64,000 nucleotides of DNA from an uncultured Coriobacteriaceae bacterium (GTDB taxonomy: Bacteria > Actinomycetota > Coriobacteriia > Coriobacteriales > Eggerthellaceae), in NCBI GenBank assembly GCA_949294735.1, contig CASFII010000006.1, positions 1 to 64,000 on the forward strand, read 5' to 3'. The number at the start of each line of letters is the position of its first letter. The first letter of the stretch is position 1. The notes under the pieces were generated by a model that saw only the letters and a list, made by a program, of their open reading frames with translations, was not told where the DNA came from and made no database searches. Shown here in pieces: positions 54,259 through 63,060 of the stretch. Position numbers and translations under genes: made by a program.

Positions 54259-55416
54259 ATGGCTGAAGGCACAAGTGAAAAGCTTTTAACACCTGCTAAC
54301 GTTGTTACGCTTTTGCGTATCTGCTTTGTACCAGTTTTCGTTGTTGCCATCATTAGTCCTTGGCCTACCTGGTTTCCTACGTGGGAAGATGCTGACTTAT
54401 GGAAGCCTTGGATTGCTGCTTTAATTTTTGTCGTCCTTGCGGCCACTGACGGAGTTGACGGATATTTGGCTCGCAGTAGGTCAGAGGTAACCACCTTTGG
54501 TAAGTTTGTAGACCCTTTGGCTGATAAGATTTTGGTTTCGGCGGCTCTTTTAGCCTTAGTCGAGCTACGCGTTCTTCCTTCATGGGTTGTTCTTATCATT
54601 ATTGCGCGCGAGTTTATTGTTTCAGGCGTTCGCATGATTGCAGCTTCAAAAGGGCAGGTTATTGCTGCTTCGTGGTACGGTAAAGCAAAGACTGTTTCAC
54701 AAATCATTGCTATCGTTCTTTTTATTATCAAAGATAGTGAAGTGCTTACAAGTGTTAGTGACGTAATCCATGATCCACTTTATATCATTTCCTGGATAGC
54801 AATGACCATAGCGGTTGTACTCACGCTTATTTCTATGATGGATTACTTATCTAAGTCACGTGAACTACTTGGCTTCAAACCTTCTAAGAAGAAGCCGGTT
54901 AAAGAAGCTACTAAACCTTCAATTGAATTCGACGTACCTCCTGAGCTTTCTCGCTTAGCTTCCAAGGTTATCGAAGCTGCATCCGTACAAGGTAAAACTA
55001 TTGCAACGGCTGAAAGCTTGACGGGTGGTCTTATTGCCGCTGCTCTTACTTCTGTACCTGGAAGTTCCGTTGTAGTTAAAGGCTCTATAGTGAGCTACAC
55101 CAACGAAGTTAAGCACGTCTCTCTAAACGTTTCTGAGGATACGCTTGTAAACGAAGGTTCAGTTAGTGCGCCCTGTGCTGAACAGATGGCTGTAGGAGCC
55201 TCTCAGGAGCTCTCTTCAGGACTAGCTGTATCAGTTACGGGAATTGCTGGACCTGGTGGGGATGAACCTTGTAAACCCGTTGGAACGGTTTTTATGGGTC
55301 TTTATGACGAAGGAAAAGTTTCCTCTATGAGATTCCAATTTAAAGGTTCAAGAGCCGAAGTACGCGCCCAAACAGCCCAAGTGGCTCTGCAGGCTCTCTT
55401 AGATGCGTTGGCGTAG
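54259..55416 (+). CDS. pgsA-cinA: Fusion: phosphatidylglycerophosphate synthase PgsA + CinA/PncC amidase
   Basis: One 385-residue frame joins two enzymes. Residues 1-200 are a membrane CDP-alcohol phosphatidyltransferase with the full catalytic signature (D64, D67-G68, A71-R72, G81, D85, D89) and several helices, as in PgsA, which makes phosphatidylglycerol phosphate. After a Lys/Pro linker (205-228), residues 230-385 are the CinA C-terminal domain, with AESLTGG at 251-257 and TGIAGPGG at 328-335. Free-standing forms of this domain are nicotinamide mononucleotide amidases. No stop or frameshift separates the halves. In many bacteria pgsA, cinA and recA are separate neighbours; here the first two are fused and recA follows. 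Confidence 0.93.
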   Translation: MAEGTSEKLLTPANVVTLLRICFVPVFVVAIISPWPTWFPTWEDADLWKPWIAALIFVVLAATDGVDGYLARSRSEVTTFGKFVDPLADKILVSAALLALVELRVLPSWVVLIIIAREFIVSGVRMIAASKGQVIAASWYGKAKTVSQIIAIVLFIIKDSEVLTSVSDVIHDPLYIISWIAMTIAVVLTLISMMDYLSKSRELLGFKPSKKKPVKEATKPSIEFDVPPELSRLASKVIEAASVQGKTIATAESLTGGLIAAALTSVPGSSVVVKGSIVSYTNEVKHVSLNVSEDTLVNEGSVSAPCAEQMAVGASQELSSGLAVSVTGIAGPGGDEPCKPVGTVFMGLYDEGKVSSMRFQFKGSRAEVRAQTAQVALQALLDALA

Positions 55417-55634
55417 CTAAGATTCGTTTTTCTATTTCTTAATGTTTAATCTCTGTCAGAAGCAATTTGTTCCATCTTGCGCAAAAAATGCAAAAAACTT
55501 GATAGATGCGTGAGCAAAATGCGCAAATTCTTTGACTAGATGATGATAGATAAGAGATAGCTACCAATTCATAGTTGTTGGGTTTATGGCGCATGATAAG
55601 CGTAAAATTCCTTGGAAAGATTTTTAAATAATTC

Positions 55635-55662
55635 TTGACGTACAAACATATGTTCGTATAAT
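55635..55662 (+). promoter_or_regulatory. recA promoter with LexA (SOS) box in the spacer
   Basis: -35 TTGACG (55635-55640) and -10 TATAAT (55657-55662) are 16 bases apart. The box CAAACATATGTTCG (55643-55656) matches the Gram-positive/actinobacterial CGAAC-N4-GTTCG consensus with one mismatch and fills the spacer, so LexA would block the promoter directly. The remaining upstream sequence (55417-55630) is AT-rich with GCAAAA-type repeats and no gene. Confidence 0.9.
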
Positions 55663-55699
55663 AGATTTGGCAAATGAACTGCTGCTTTAAGGAGAAAGC

Positions 55700-56755
55700 A
55701 TGAATGCAGACAAAGAAAAGATGTTAAAACTCACTACTGACCAAATTGAATCGAAATTTGGCCGTGGTTCTATCATGAAACTCGGAGAAGGCGGTGCGGA
55801 GCTCAACATTGGTGTTATTCCCACTGGCGCACTTCCTCTTGATGCTGCTTTAGGGATTGGCGGCGTGCCGCGCGGTCGTATTATCGAAATCTATGGTCCT
55901 GAATCAAGCGGTAAAACTACTCTTGCACTCCAAATTATTGCAGAAGCACAAGCCTTAGGTGGCATCGTTGCTTTTATTGACGCAGAGCATGCGCTTGATC
56001 CTGTTTATGCAGCTCGTCTTGGCGTTGACATTGACGAAGTACTCATCTCTCAACCTGACACGGGTGAACAAGCCTTAGAAATCTGTGACATGTTGGTTCG
56101 CTCAGGAGCTATTGACGCCATTGTTGTTGACTCAGTTGCTGCACTTGTTCCAAAAGCAGAAATTGAAGGAGAAATTGGCGACACCACGGTTGGGCTTCAG
56201 GCACGCTTGATGTCTCAAGCCCTGCGAAAACTTGCTGGCTCTCTTTCGAAATCAAACACCACCTGTATCTTTATCAACCAATTACGCGAGAAAATTGGCG
56301 TTATGTTTGGTAATCCTGAAACCACTACTGGTGGTAGGGCATTGAAATTCTTCTCGAGCGTTCGTATTGACATTCGTCGTGTAGATTCCATCAAGAAAGA
56401 CGGGGAAATTGTTGGTAATCGCGTTCGTGCCAAAGTAGTTAAAAATAAGGTTGCTCCTCCATTCCGTCAAGCTGAGTTTGACCTCATGTATGGGGAAGGT
56501 ATTTCTCGTGAAGGCTGCATCATCGACATGGCGGTTGAAGCTGGCGTAGCTAAAAAGAGCGGCGCATGGTATACCTATGGTGAAGAACGTCTCGGTCAGG
56601 GCAGAGAAGCAGCAAAACAAACACTACGTGAAAACCCAGATCTTCGTGATGAACTCGAAATTAAAGTTCGTGAAGCTTTTGATATCCCTGTCATTTCTCC
56701 TGAAAACGCAGAAAACGGTTCGTCGCCTGCGCCAAAGCCCACTCGCAAGAAATAA
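55700..56755 (+). CDS. recA: Recombinase RecA
   Basis: A 351-residue strand-exchange ATPase and LexA co-protease. Walker A is GPESSGKT at 66-73. [11 protein letters not shown], the L1 and L2 region with [19 protein letters not shown] sequence, and [12 protein letters not shown] are all present. The C-terminus is Lys/Pro-rich rather than strongly acidic. ATG 55700 follows AAGGAG. It is SOS-controlled by the LexA box in its promoter, with recX downstream. Confidence 0.98.
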   Translation: MNADKEKMLKLTTDQIESKFGRGSIMKLGEGGAELNIGVIPTGALPLDAALGIGGVPRGRIIEIYGPESSGKTTLALQIIAEAQALGGIVAFIDAEHALDPVYAARLGVDIDEVLISQPDTGEQALEICDMLVRSGAIDAIVVDSVAALVPKAEIEGEIGDTTVGLQARLMSQALRKLAGSLSKSNTTCIFINQLREKIGVMFGNPETTTGGRALKFFSSVRIDIRRVDSIKKDGEIVGNRVRAKVVKNKVAPPFRQAEFDLMYGEGISREGCIIDMAVEAGVAKKSGAWYTYGEERLGQGREAAKQTLRENPDLRDELEIKVREAFDIPVISPENAENGSSPAPKPTRKK

Positions 56756-56777
56756 GTTCATCCCTCTTTAGTTATTA

Positions 56778-57401
56778 ATGGATAAAGCGAAAACAAGAGC
56801 CAGTCTTGAAGCACAAATACGTGCTATTGAGGCTGGCTCATCTTATAAAGGAATTACTGCAGAAGAGTACTTTTCATCATGCAATACTTGTCAAGATCAA
56901 TTATCTTCTTGTGATGAGGTTCTTACTCCTGAATCAGGGGAAGAAGAATTGTTTAAGAAAATAGTTCGTCTCATTAAGGTTCGAGAAAGAGCTACCGAAG
57001 AACTAAGAACTCGATTTTTGAAAGATGGATACGACGAATCTGCTATCGAATCAGCTCTTCAGAGGGCGCTCAATTGTAATTTACTTAATGATGAAAGGTT
57101 TGCCGAAATCCTAATCAGAAGCCGTCTTTCTGCAGGTAAAGGTGAAGCAGGTATACGAAGAGAACTTGCAAGCCTGAAAATTGAAATTCCAACTTGGATA
57201 GAAGAAGAATATTTCAATAACAATGAACTTAAAGATGAATTTACCCGCGCAATTGAACTATTAATCCGCAAACCTCCTCGCTCAAAAAACCTCAGAGATG
57301 GAGCTTATAGAAAACTTATTCAAAAGGGCTATTCACCAAATGTTGCGTCTGAAGCTGCCAGAGAATGGTTTTCCAGGATACAAAAAGACTCTTCTTTGTA
57401 G
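56778..57401 (+). CDS. recX: Regulatory protein RecX
   Basis: A 207-residue RecA modulator made of three-helix repeats. RERATEELRTRFLKDGYDESAIESAL and LNDERFAEILIRSR are typical RecX repeats. The first 60 residues are less conserved. It starts 22 bases after recA, so it is induced with it. It inhibits or tunes RecA filaments in studied species. Confidence 0.92.
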   Translation: MDKAKTRASLEAQIRAIEAGSSYKGITAEEYFSSCNTCQDQLSSCDEVLTPESGEEELFKKIVRLIKVRERATEELRTRFLKDGYDESAIESALQRALNCNLLNDERFAEILIRSRLSAGKGEAGIRRELASLKIEIPTWIEEEYFNNNELKDEFTRAIELLIRKPPRSKNLRDGAYRKLIQKGYSPNVASEAAREWFSRIQKDSSL

Positions 57402-57557
57402 CTTTTCATTAAAATAATGCCATTTGACAAGGATTTTCTGTAGTTTGCTGTATTTAGCGGCCGTTTTAGCTTAAACTGTTTTTGCTTGAGTTATTACGTA
57501 CCCTTGAGGGTAGTTGAATATAAAAAATTTCATAGTGCCCCTTAGTGCGTTCTACTC

Positions 57558-57580
57558 ATGCCGGTTTATGCCGGCATTTT
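57558..57580 (+). terminator. Terminator between recX and rny
   Basis: ATGCCGG (57558-57564) and CCGGCAT (57571-57577) with loop TTTATG are followed by T residues. The 215-base gap also holds TTGACA at 57424-57429 without a well-spaced -10 and a small TACCC/GGGTA hairpin at 57499-57512. Confidence 0.8.
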
Positions 57581-57616
57581 GATTATATATTTCATTTTTT
57601 CACGAAAGGAGTGCGT

Positions 57617-59158
57617 ATGCCTGACGCAACACTCATGGTTTGCATCGCTGTTACTGCGGTTATTGGCATTGCGCTCGGTTTTGCAATTGCACGCTTTCTT
57701 GTCAATTCTTCTACAAAACGTGCTGCTGAAGAAGCCGAGAATTTAATTAATAACGCTAAACAACAGGCTGAGACGCTTCGTAAGGAAGCCATTCTTGAGG
57801 CAAAAGACGAAGCTTTGAAGCTGAAACAAGAAGCTGAAACCGAAAATAAGGAACGTATGCGTGAAGTTCGCATAGCGGAAAATAGAGTAGCTCAACGCGA
57901 AGAATCAGTAGATCGCCGTGTTGAATCTCTTGATGCTCGCGAACACCAGATTTCATCACTTCAGGGTCAACTTGAACGTCGCGATAGGGATCTTAAGGTT
58001 GCCGAAAGGGAAGTCAATACGCGCCTTGAACGTGTAGCTGGCATGTCTCAGGACGAAGCAAAACACGAGCTTCTCACGTCTCTAAAAGACGAAGTTGCCT
58101 ACGAATCAGCAACAATTATTCGAGATGCTGAAGCCCGAACGAAGGCAGAGGCAGACAAACGCGCTCGCATGATTTTGAGCCTTGCTATTCAGCGTGTAGC
58201 TGCTGATCATTCTGCAGAGAACACCGTTACGACCATTCATATCCCCTCAGACGATTTAAAGGGTCGCATCATCGGTCGAGAAGGCCGCAATATTCGCTCT
58301 TTCGAACAATTGACGGGCACGAATTTAATCATTGACGACACGCCTGAATGTGTAACTATTTCATGCTTTGACCCTGTTCGTCGCGAAATTGGCCGCGTGA
58401 CCATGGAAAACCTTATTGCTGATGGCCGCATCCATCCTGCACGTATTGAGGAAATGTTTGCTAAGGCTGAAGCCTACGTGAACCAACGTGTTCAGGAAGC
58501 TGGCGATCAAGCTGCGTTTGATACTGGTATTCACGACTTAGACCCTGAACTCATTCGTACTCTTGGTAGGCTTCGTTACCGTACCTCCTATGGACAGAAT
58601 GTGCTTAATCATTCGCTTGAGGTTGCTTACCTAGCTGGTGTTATGGCCTCCGAACTTGGTTTAGATCCTATTCCAGCTAAACGAGCAGGCCTTCTTCATG
58701 ACCTCGGTAAGGCTGTCGACCATGAAGTTGAAGGTAGCCATGCGGTAATTGGAGCCGACTTAGCTCGTCGTTTTGGTGAGAGACCTGAAATTGTTCACGC
58801 AATTGAGGCTCATCACAATGACGTAGAACCAAATTCAGTGCTTGATGTACTCGTACAGGCCGCTGACGCCGTTTCGGCTGCTCGCCCAGGAGCACGCAAG
58901 GAAACTATGGACGCTTACGTAAAGCGTCTTGAAAAGCTTGAAGAAATCGCTAATTCCTATAAGGGTGTTGAACGCACCTATGCTATCCAAGCTGGTCGTG
59001 AAGTTCGCGTTATGGTAGAACCTGGCGAAGTCAACGAAGCCCAAACGGTTGTTTTAGCTCATGACATCGCGCATCAAATTGAGAGCGAAATGCAATATCC
59101 TGGACAAGTTAAGGTTGTTGTTATTCGCGAAAGTCGTGCGGTCGATTACGCGAAGTAA
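57617..59158 (+). CDS. rny: Ribonuclease Y
   Basis: A 513-residue membrane-anchored endoribonuclease that starts mRNA decay. An N-terminal membrane helix (about 5-28) precedes a long Glu/Lys/Arg coiled coil (35-195). A KH domain with IIGREGRNIRSFE follows, and the HD domain has LLHDLGKAVDHEVEGSHA. ATG 57617 after GAAAGGAG gives the standard length; the frame is open upstream without a good site. Its stop lies one base before the next gene. Confidence 0.97.
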   Translation: MPDATLMVCIAVTAVIGIALGFAIARFLVNSSTKRAAEEAENLINNAKQQAETLRKEAILEAKDEALKLKQEAETENKERMREVRIAENRVAQREESVDRRVESLDAREHQISSLQGQLERRDRDLKVAEREVNTRLERVAGMSQDEAKHELLTSLKDEVAYESATIIRDAEARTKAEADKRARMILSLAIQRVAADHSAENTVTTIHIPSDDLKGRIIGREGRNIRSFEQLTGTNLIIDDTPECVTISCFDPVRREIGRVTMENLIADGRIHPARIEEMFAKAEAYVNQRVQEAGDQAAFDTGIHDLDPELIRTLGRLRYRTSYGQNVLNHSLEVAYLAGVMASELGLDPIPAKRAGLLHDLGKAVDHEVEGSHAVIGADLARRFGERPEIVHAIEAHHNDVEPNSVLDVLVQAADAVSAARPGARKETMDAYVKRLEKLEEIANSYKGVERTYAIQAGREVRVMVEPGEVNEAQTVVLAHDIAHQIESEMQYPGQVKVVVIRESRAVDYAK

Positions 59159-59159
59159 T

Positions 59160-60266
59160 ATGGGCGATACGCTCACAGATTTCATTGAGCAAGTTTCAGG
59201 CGATAGCCATCTTCGAGTCGAAACAGACTTCGGAGATGGCTTCGTGCGTTTAAGAAGCGCAGAAGCTGAACGCAGACAAGCAGCACAGGACGTTAGGTCA
59301 AGTGAAGACATAATTATTGAGATGCTGCGCAACGCACGTGACGCACAAGCTAAGACTATCTTTATTGCTACTGGCAAGGAAGAAGGCTTTCGAAACATTA
59401 TCATGATTGATGATGGTTCCGGTATTCCAAGTTACATGCACGTGCATATCTTTGAACCTCGCGTCACCTCTAAACTCGATACGGTCCACATGGATAAATG
59501 GGGCATTCATGGAAGAGGTATGGCGTTATACGCTATTGCAACAAATTCAGAAATTGCTCAGGTTTCTTCTTCGGAACGAGGTCTTGGTTCGTCCTTCTTG
59601 GTTAAGACGAACCTAAAAAAGATTTCTGAAAAAACCGACCAGTCAACTTTTCCTCACTTTGAGAGAGGGGAAGGCGATAGGCTCATCATGAGAGGACCCA
59701 AAAACATTCTTCGAACTGCTTGTGAGTTTGCCCTCGAAGATAGAAAACAATGTGAAGTTTACCTTGGAACTAATAGCGAAATTGCTGCAACGCTTTATGA
59801 GTTTGGAAACAAAAAACTCACTGCTCCCCAGAGAACCTTTTCAGGTGATTTAGACAAAATCCCTGTTTCTTTACGCCTTTCTTTTGCTATTGATCCTGCG
59901 CATTTTGCTCATATAGCGCAGTCCTTAGGTATAACACTTTCTGAACGTTCGGCCAGAAGAATCATGGATGGCGAAATTAAGCCTCTGGAATCTTTACTTG
60001 TGCGCTTAAGCAAAGAGGCATTCCCTCATAAAGAATCGTCCCCTGAAGGCTTATTACAATCCTCAGAGGATCTATTTAAGACCTACAGGAGCAAACACAA
60101 GCTTAAGCTTACAAAATCAGACTCTAATTTCTTGAAAGATAAAGTAGTTGAATCTTTTGCCGAGATAGCTCCTTTATATTATCTTGAACCAAATGTTTCT
60201 CCCGAATTGAAGGTCACAAAAGATTATTTAACAATCAAGATTCCCCTCGAACCGTCAGACTCGTAG
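59160..60266 (+). CDS. GHKL-fold ATPase of unknown function
   Basis: A 368-residue protein with an N-terminal Bergerat ATP-binding fold. The N-box is around E54 and N58 (EMLRNARDA), G1 is DDGSGIP at 84-90, G2 is GIHGRGMAL at 115-123, and a third glycine motif (SSERGLGSSF) begins at 137. No histidine phosphotransfer, MutL or gyrase C-terminal domain is recognisable. Residues 245-290 could contain a helix-turn-helix (SLGITLSERSARRIMDGE). The gene begins one base after the rny stop, so it is translated with RNase Y, and spoVS follows. A chaperone-like or regulatory ATPase is plausible, but no function is established from sequence. Confidence 0.85.
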   Translation: MGDTLTDFIEQVSGDSHLRVETDFGDGFVRLRSAEAERRQAAQDVRSSEDIIIEMLRNARDAQAKTIFIATGKEEGFRNIIMIDDGSGIPSYMHVHIFEPRVTSKLDTVHMDKWGIHGRGMALYAIATNSEIAQVSSSERGLGSSFLVKTNLKKISEKTDQSTFPHFERGEGDRLIMRGPKNILRTACEFALEDRKQCEVYLGTNSEIAATLYEFGNKKLTAPQRTFSGDLDKIPVSLRLSFAIDPAHFAHIAQSLGITLSERSARRIMDGEIKPLESLLVRLSKEAFPHKESSPEGLLQSSEDLFKTYRSKHKLKLTKSDSNFLKDKVVESFAEIAPLYYLEPNVSPELKVTKDYLTIKIPLEPSDS

Positions 60267-60282
60267 GTATTGTTTTCCCAGC

Positions 60283-60311
60283 TTGCCTCACATAGTATTT
60301 GAATTTATAAT
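60283..60311 (+). promoter_or_regulatory. spoVS promoter
   Basis: -35 TTGCCT (60283-60288) and consensus -10 TATAAT (60306-60311) are spaced 17 bases. The predicted start is near 60318. Confidence 0.72.
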
Positions 60312-60385
60312 ACCGAAGCAGCACTTAATTGTGCTCAAACATAGCATGCATGAAGCTTATACGGAACACTAAAGAAAGAACGTAC

Positions 60386-60721
60386 GTGATTAACCAAGAT
60401 ATTGAGCCTAAGATTGGCTGTCTGAAAGTATCCTCAAAGTCATCTCCCGCATCTGTTGCCGGTGCAATAGCTGGCATGATTAAAGATGGTGTGTGTGTTG
60501 AAATCCAAGCGGTAGGTGCAGGGGCTGTCAACCAAGCAGTGAAAGCGATTGCCATTTCTCGAGGCTTTCTTTCTCCTGTTGGGATAGAGGTTGTTTGCAT
60601 CCCTTCATTTGCTGACATTGTTATTGATGGGGAATACCGTACCGCAATACGCTTCTCTGTTGAGCCTCGCTACACGAGAGGTGTTCCTGTTTCTTCAGAT
60701 TCACAAAGCTTCTACGAATAG
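60386..60721 (+). CDS. spoVS: Stage V sporulation protein S (SpoVS)
   Basis: A 111-residue Alba-like nucleic-acid-binding protein. LKVSSKSSPASVAGAIAG, GAGAVNQAVKAIAISRG and IRFSVEPR are diagnostic. Despite its name it is common in non-sporulating actinobacteria and Deinococcus-Thermus, often near rny. The start is uncertain: GTG 60386 fits the family N-terminus with a weak AAAGAAAG site; ATG 60350 is an alternative. It has its own consensus-like promoter. Confidence 0.92.
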   Translation: MINQDIEPKIGCLKVSSKSSPASVAGAIAGMIKDGVCVEIQAVGAGAVNQAVKAIAISRGFLSPVGIEVVCIPSFADIVIDGEYRTAIRFSVEPRYTRGVPVSSDSQSFYE

Positions 60722-60730
60722 TGTTACTGC

Positions 60731-62086
60731 ATGATGTATCAGGTTTTTGATAATACAACCTTCTGCGTAAAAACGTTCGGTTGTCAAATGAATAAGCATG
60801 ATTCTGAGCGCATAGCTGGCATGCTTGAATCATTTGGTGCTCTGCCGGTAGACACTATTGAAGATGCGGATATGGTTATCTTCATGACTTGTTGTGTGCG
60901 CGAAGCTGCAGATACTCGACTGTATGGGCAAGTAGCTTCCCTAAAAAATATTCCTCTTCGAAGTGGCAGCCCTTTCAAGAAAAGACTTGTAGCGGTTGGT
61001 GGTTGTATTGGTCAACGTGACGGCGAAAAGCTTACTCAGGCGCTCCCTCATCTTGACGTTGTCTTTGGAACTCACAATTTAGCTTCGCTTCCTTCTTTGC
61101 TGAATAGCGCTATTGAGAAAGGTGGATATCAGGTAGAAGTTTTGGACGCATCCACTTCATTTCCGACTGAATTGCCGACAGACCGAGAACATCCCTGGGC
61201 GGCATGGCTACCGATTACTATTGGTTGTAATAATTTTTGTTCGTACTGCATTGTTCCCTACGTGAGAGGCCGAGAAAAATCGCGCACTCTTGAAGACATA
61301 GTTGCAGAAGCACAGCGCTATGTTGATGCAGGAGTAAAGGAAATTACGCTTCTTGGTCAGAATGTAAACTCGTACGGCAGAGATTTGTATGGATCACCGC
61401 GTTTTGTTGATGTTCTTGATGCGGTTGATGCTACGGGTGTTGAACGCCTCAGATTCGCAACGAGTCATCCCAAGGATTTAACAGATGAAGTTATTGAACG
61501 ATTTGGTAAGCTTCGTTCGCTTATGCCTGCGCTTCATTTACCAGTACAGAGTGGGTCAAACCGCATCCTTGAAAAAATGAACCGTAAGTACACACGTGAA
61601 CACTATCGCGAACTTGTTGCCAAATTGCGTAACGTGTGTCCCGACATAGCCCTGTCTACCGATATCATAGTCGGTTTTCCTGGTGAAACTGAGAGCGATT
61701 TCGAAGACACGTATTCTTTGATTGATGAGATCGGTTATCACCAGGTATTTACTTTTATCTATTCTAAACGAGAAGGTACTCCGGCAGCCTTAATACCAGA
61801 TACTACCCCTCACGATGTGATTCAGGCTCGCTTTGATCGCCTTGTAGACCTCGTTCAAGCACGAGCCTATGAACTCAACCAACTTGATGCAAACACCGAT
61901 GTAGAAATACTTGTTGAAGGGTCTTCTAAACGTGATTCTAAGCTTCTATCGGGCAAGACACCTAAGAATCAGACGGTACATGCTCCTATACCAACTGGTT
62001 CGACTATCGAAGAGCTTTCTGGAACCTTATTGCGAGTTCATATAGAAGAAGCTAAAACCTGGTATCTTTCGGGTTGCGTTTTATGA
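60731..62086 (+). CDS. miaB: tRNA i6A37 methylthiotransferase MiaB
   Basis: A 451-residue radical SAM enzyme making ms2i6A at tRNA position 37. FGCQMNKHDSE (C18) opens the auxiliary-cluster domain, with MTCCVRE further on. The radical SAM triad is C166, C170 and C173 in GCNNFCSYCIVPYVRGREKS. A TRAM domain ends it. It overlaps miaA by four bases (ATGA); MiaA makes the i6A substrate, so the pair is one pathway. Confidence 0.97.
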   Translation: MMYQVFDNTTFCVKTFGCQMNKHDSERIAGMLESFGALPVDTIEDADMVIFMTCCVREAADTRLYGQVASLKNIPLRSGSPFKKRLVAVGGCIGQRDGEKLTQALPHLDVVFGTHNLASLPSLLNSAIEKGGYQVEVLDASTSFPTELPTDREHPWAAWLPITIGCNNFCSYCIVPYVRGREKSRTLEDIVAEAQRYVDAGVKEITLLGQNVNSYGRDLYGSPRFVDVLDAVDATGVERLRFATSHPKDLTDEVIERFGKLRSLMPALHLPVQSGSNRILEKMNRKYTREHYRELVAKLRNVCPDIALSTDIIVGFPGETESDFEDTYSLIDEIGYHQVFTFIYSKREGTPAALIPDTTPHDVIQARFDRLVDLVQARAYELNQLDANTDVEILVEGSSKRDSKLLSGKTPKNQTVHAPIPTGSTIEELSGTLLRVHIEEAKTWYLSGCVL

Positions 62087-63060
62087 TGGATCATTCCCTT
62101 TATCAAGTTAAACAACCTGTTATTGCTGTAGTCGGTCCAACTGCCTCTGGAAAATCTAATCTCGCGCAAGAGCTTGCGCTTAAGCTTAACGGTGAAGTAC
62201 TTAGTGCTGATTCTATGCAGGTGTATCGTGGGATGGAAATAGGTACGGCAAAGATTAAACCCGAAGAAAGAAAAGTTCCTCATTGGGGAATAGATCTCAT
62301 TAATCCAGGTGAACCCTATTCGGCTGCGCTCTTTCAAGAATATGCTCGTCGGGTAATTTCTGCTTTAGACAAAGAAGGGAAACGAACCATTCTTGCTGGC
62401 GGAACAGGTCTTTATGTACGAGCAGCTTTAGATGACTATGATTTTCCTGAAGGTGAACAGATAGATAATCCTATTCGGGACAAATACACTGCTTATGCAC
62501 AAGAATTTGGGAATCAAGCTCTTTGGAATCTTCTCAATGAAATCGACGCAGAAAGCGCATCGGTAATTCACCCAAATAATGTCAGAAGAGTTGTGCGCGC
62601 GTTTGAGCTTTTATCTGAAGGCAAAACTTATGCGCAGCAGAAGGAAAATCTTTCCTCTATCTCACAACTCATACCAGCGATTTTTATTGGTTTGAAAGTG
62701 TCTCCTGATCTTTTGAATGAACGAATTAACAGACGTGTGGATTCTATGATTCGTGACGGATTAGTTGATGAGGTCAAATCTTTGCTTTCACAAGGCTTTC
62801 GTGAGGGTGTAACTGCACCCCAAGCTATTGGCTATAAAGAAATAGTACAGGCATTGGAAGGGGAGTGTACGTTAGAGGAAGCCATCGATACAATTAAAAC
62901 TGCAAGCAGAAGATATGCTAAACGACAACGTACCTGGTTTAATAAAGATAAACGAATTCAATGGATAGACATTGATAATACATCTTCTGAATCTTTACTA
63001 AATGAGGCTTTAGAAGTTATTAACGAGCATGATTCAGGAGCTTTCGGTGACCGAATATAA
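62083..63060 (+). CDS. miaA: tRNA dimethylallyltransferase MiaA
   Basis: A 325-residue enzyme that adds the isopentenyl group to A37. The P-loop is GPTASGKS at 18-25. SADSMQVYRGMEIGTAK, AGGTGLYVRA, NNVRRVVRAFEL and GYKEIVQALEG are family motifs, and RRYAKRQRTWFNKD contacts tRNA. It starts in the miaB stop codon overlap and its end overlaps the hflX start by 14 bases. Confidence 0.97.
   Translation: MMDHSLYQVKQPVIAVVGPTASGKSNLAQELALKLNGEVLSADSMQVYRGMEIGTAKIKPEERKVPHWGIDLINPGEPYSAALFQEYARRVISALDKEGKRTILAGGTGLYVRAALDDYDFPEGEQIDNPIRDKYTAYAQEFGNQALWNLLNEIDAESASVIHPNNVRRVVRAFELLSEGKTYAQQKENLSSISQLIPAIFIGLKVSPDLLNERINRRVDSMIRDGLVDEVKSLLSQGFREGVTAPQAIGYKEIVQALEGECTLEEAIDTIKTASRRYAKRQRTWFNKDKRIQWIDIDNTSSESLLNEALEVINEHDSGAFGDRI

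Noticed and set aside
53997..54731. 244-codon minus-strand frame across rimO and pgsA-cinA
   Set aside because: Spans two clear coding regions on the other strand and has no recognisable motifs.
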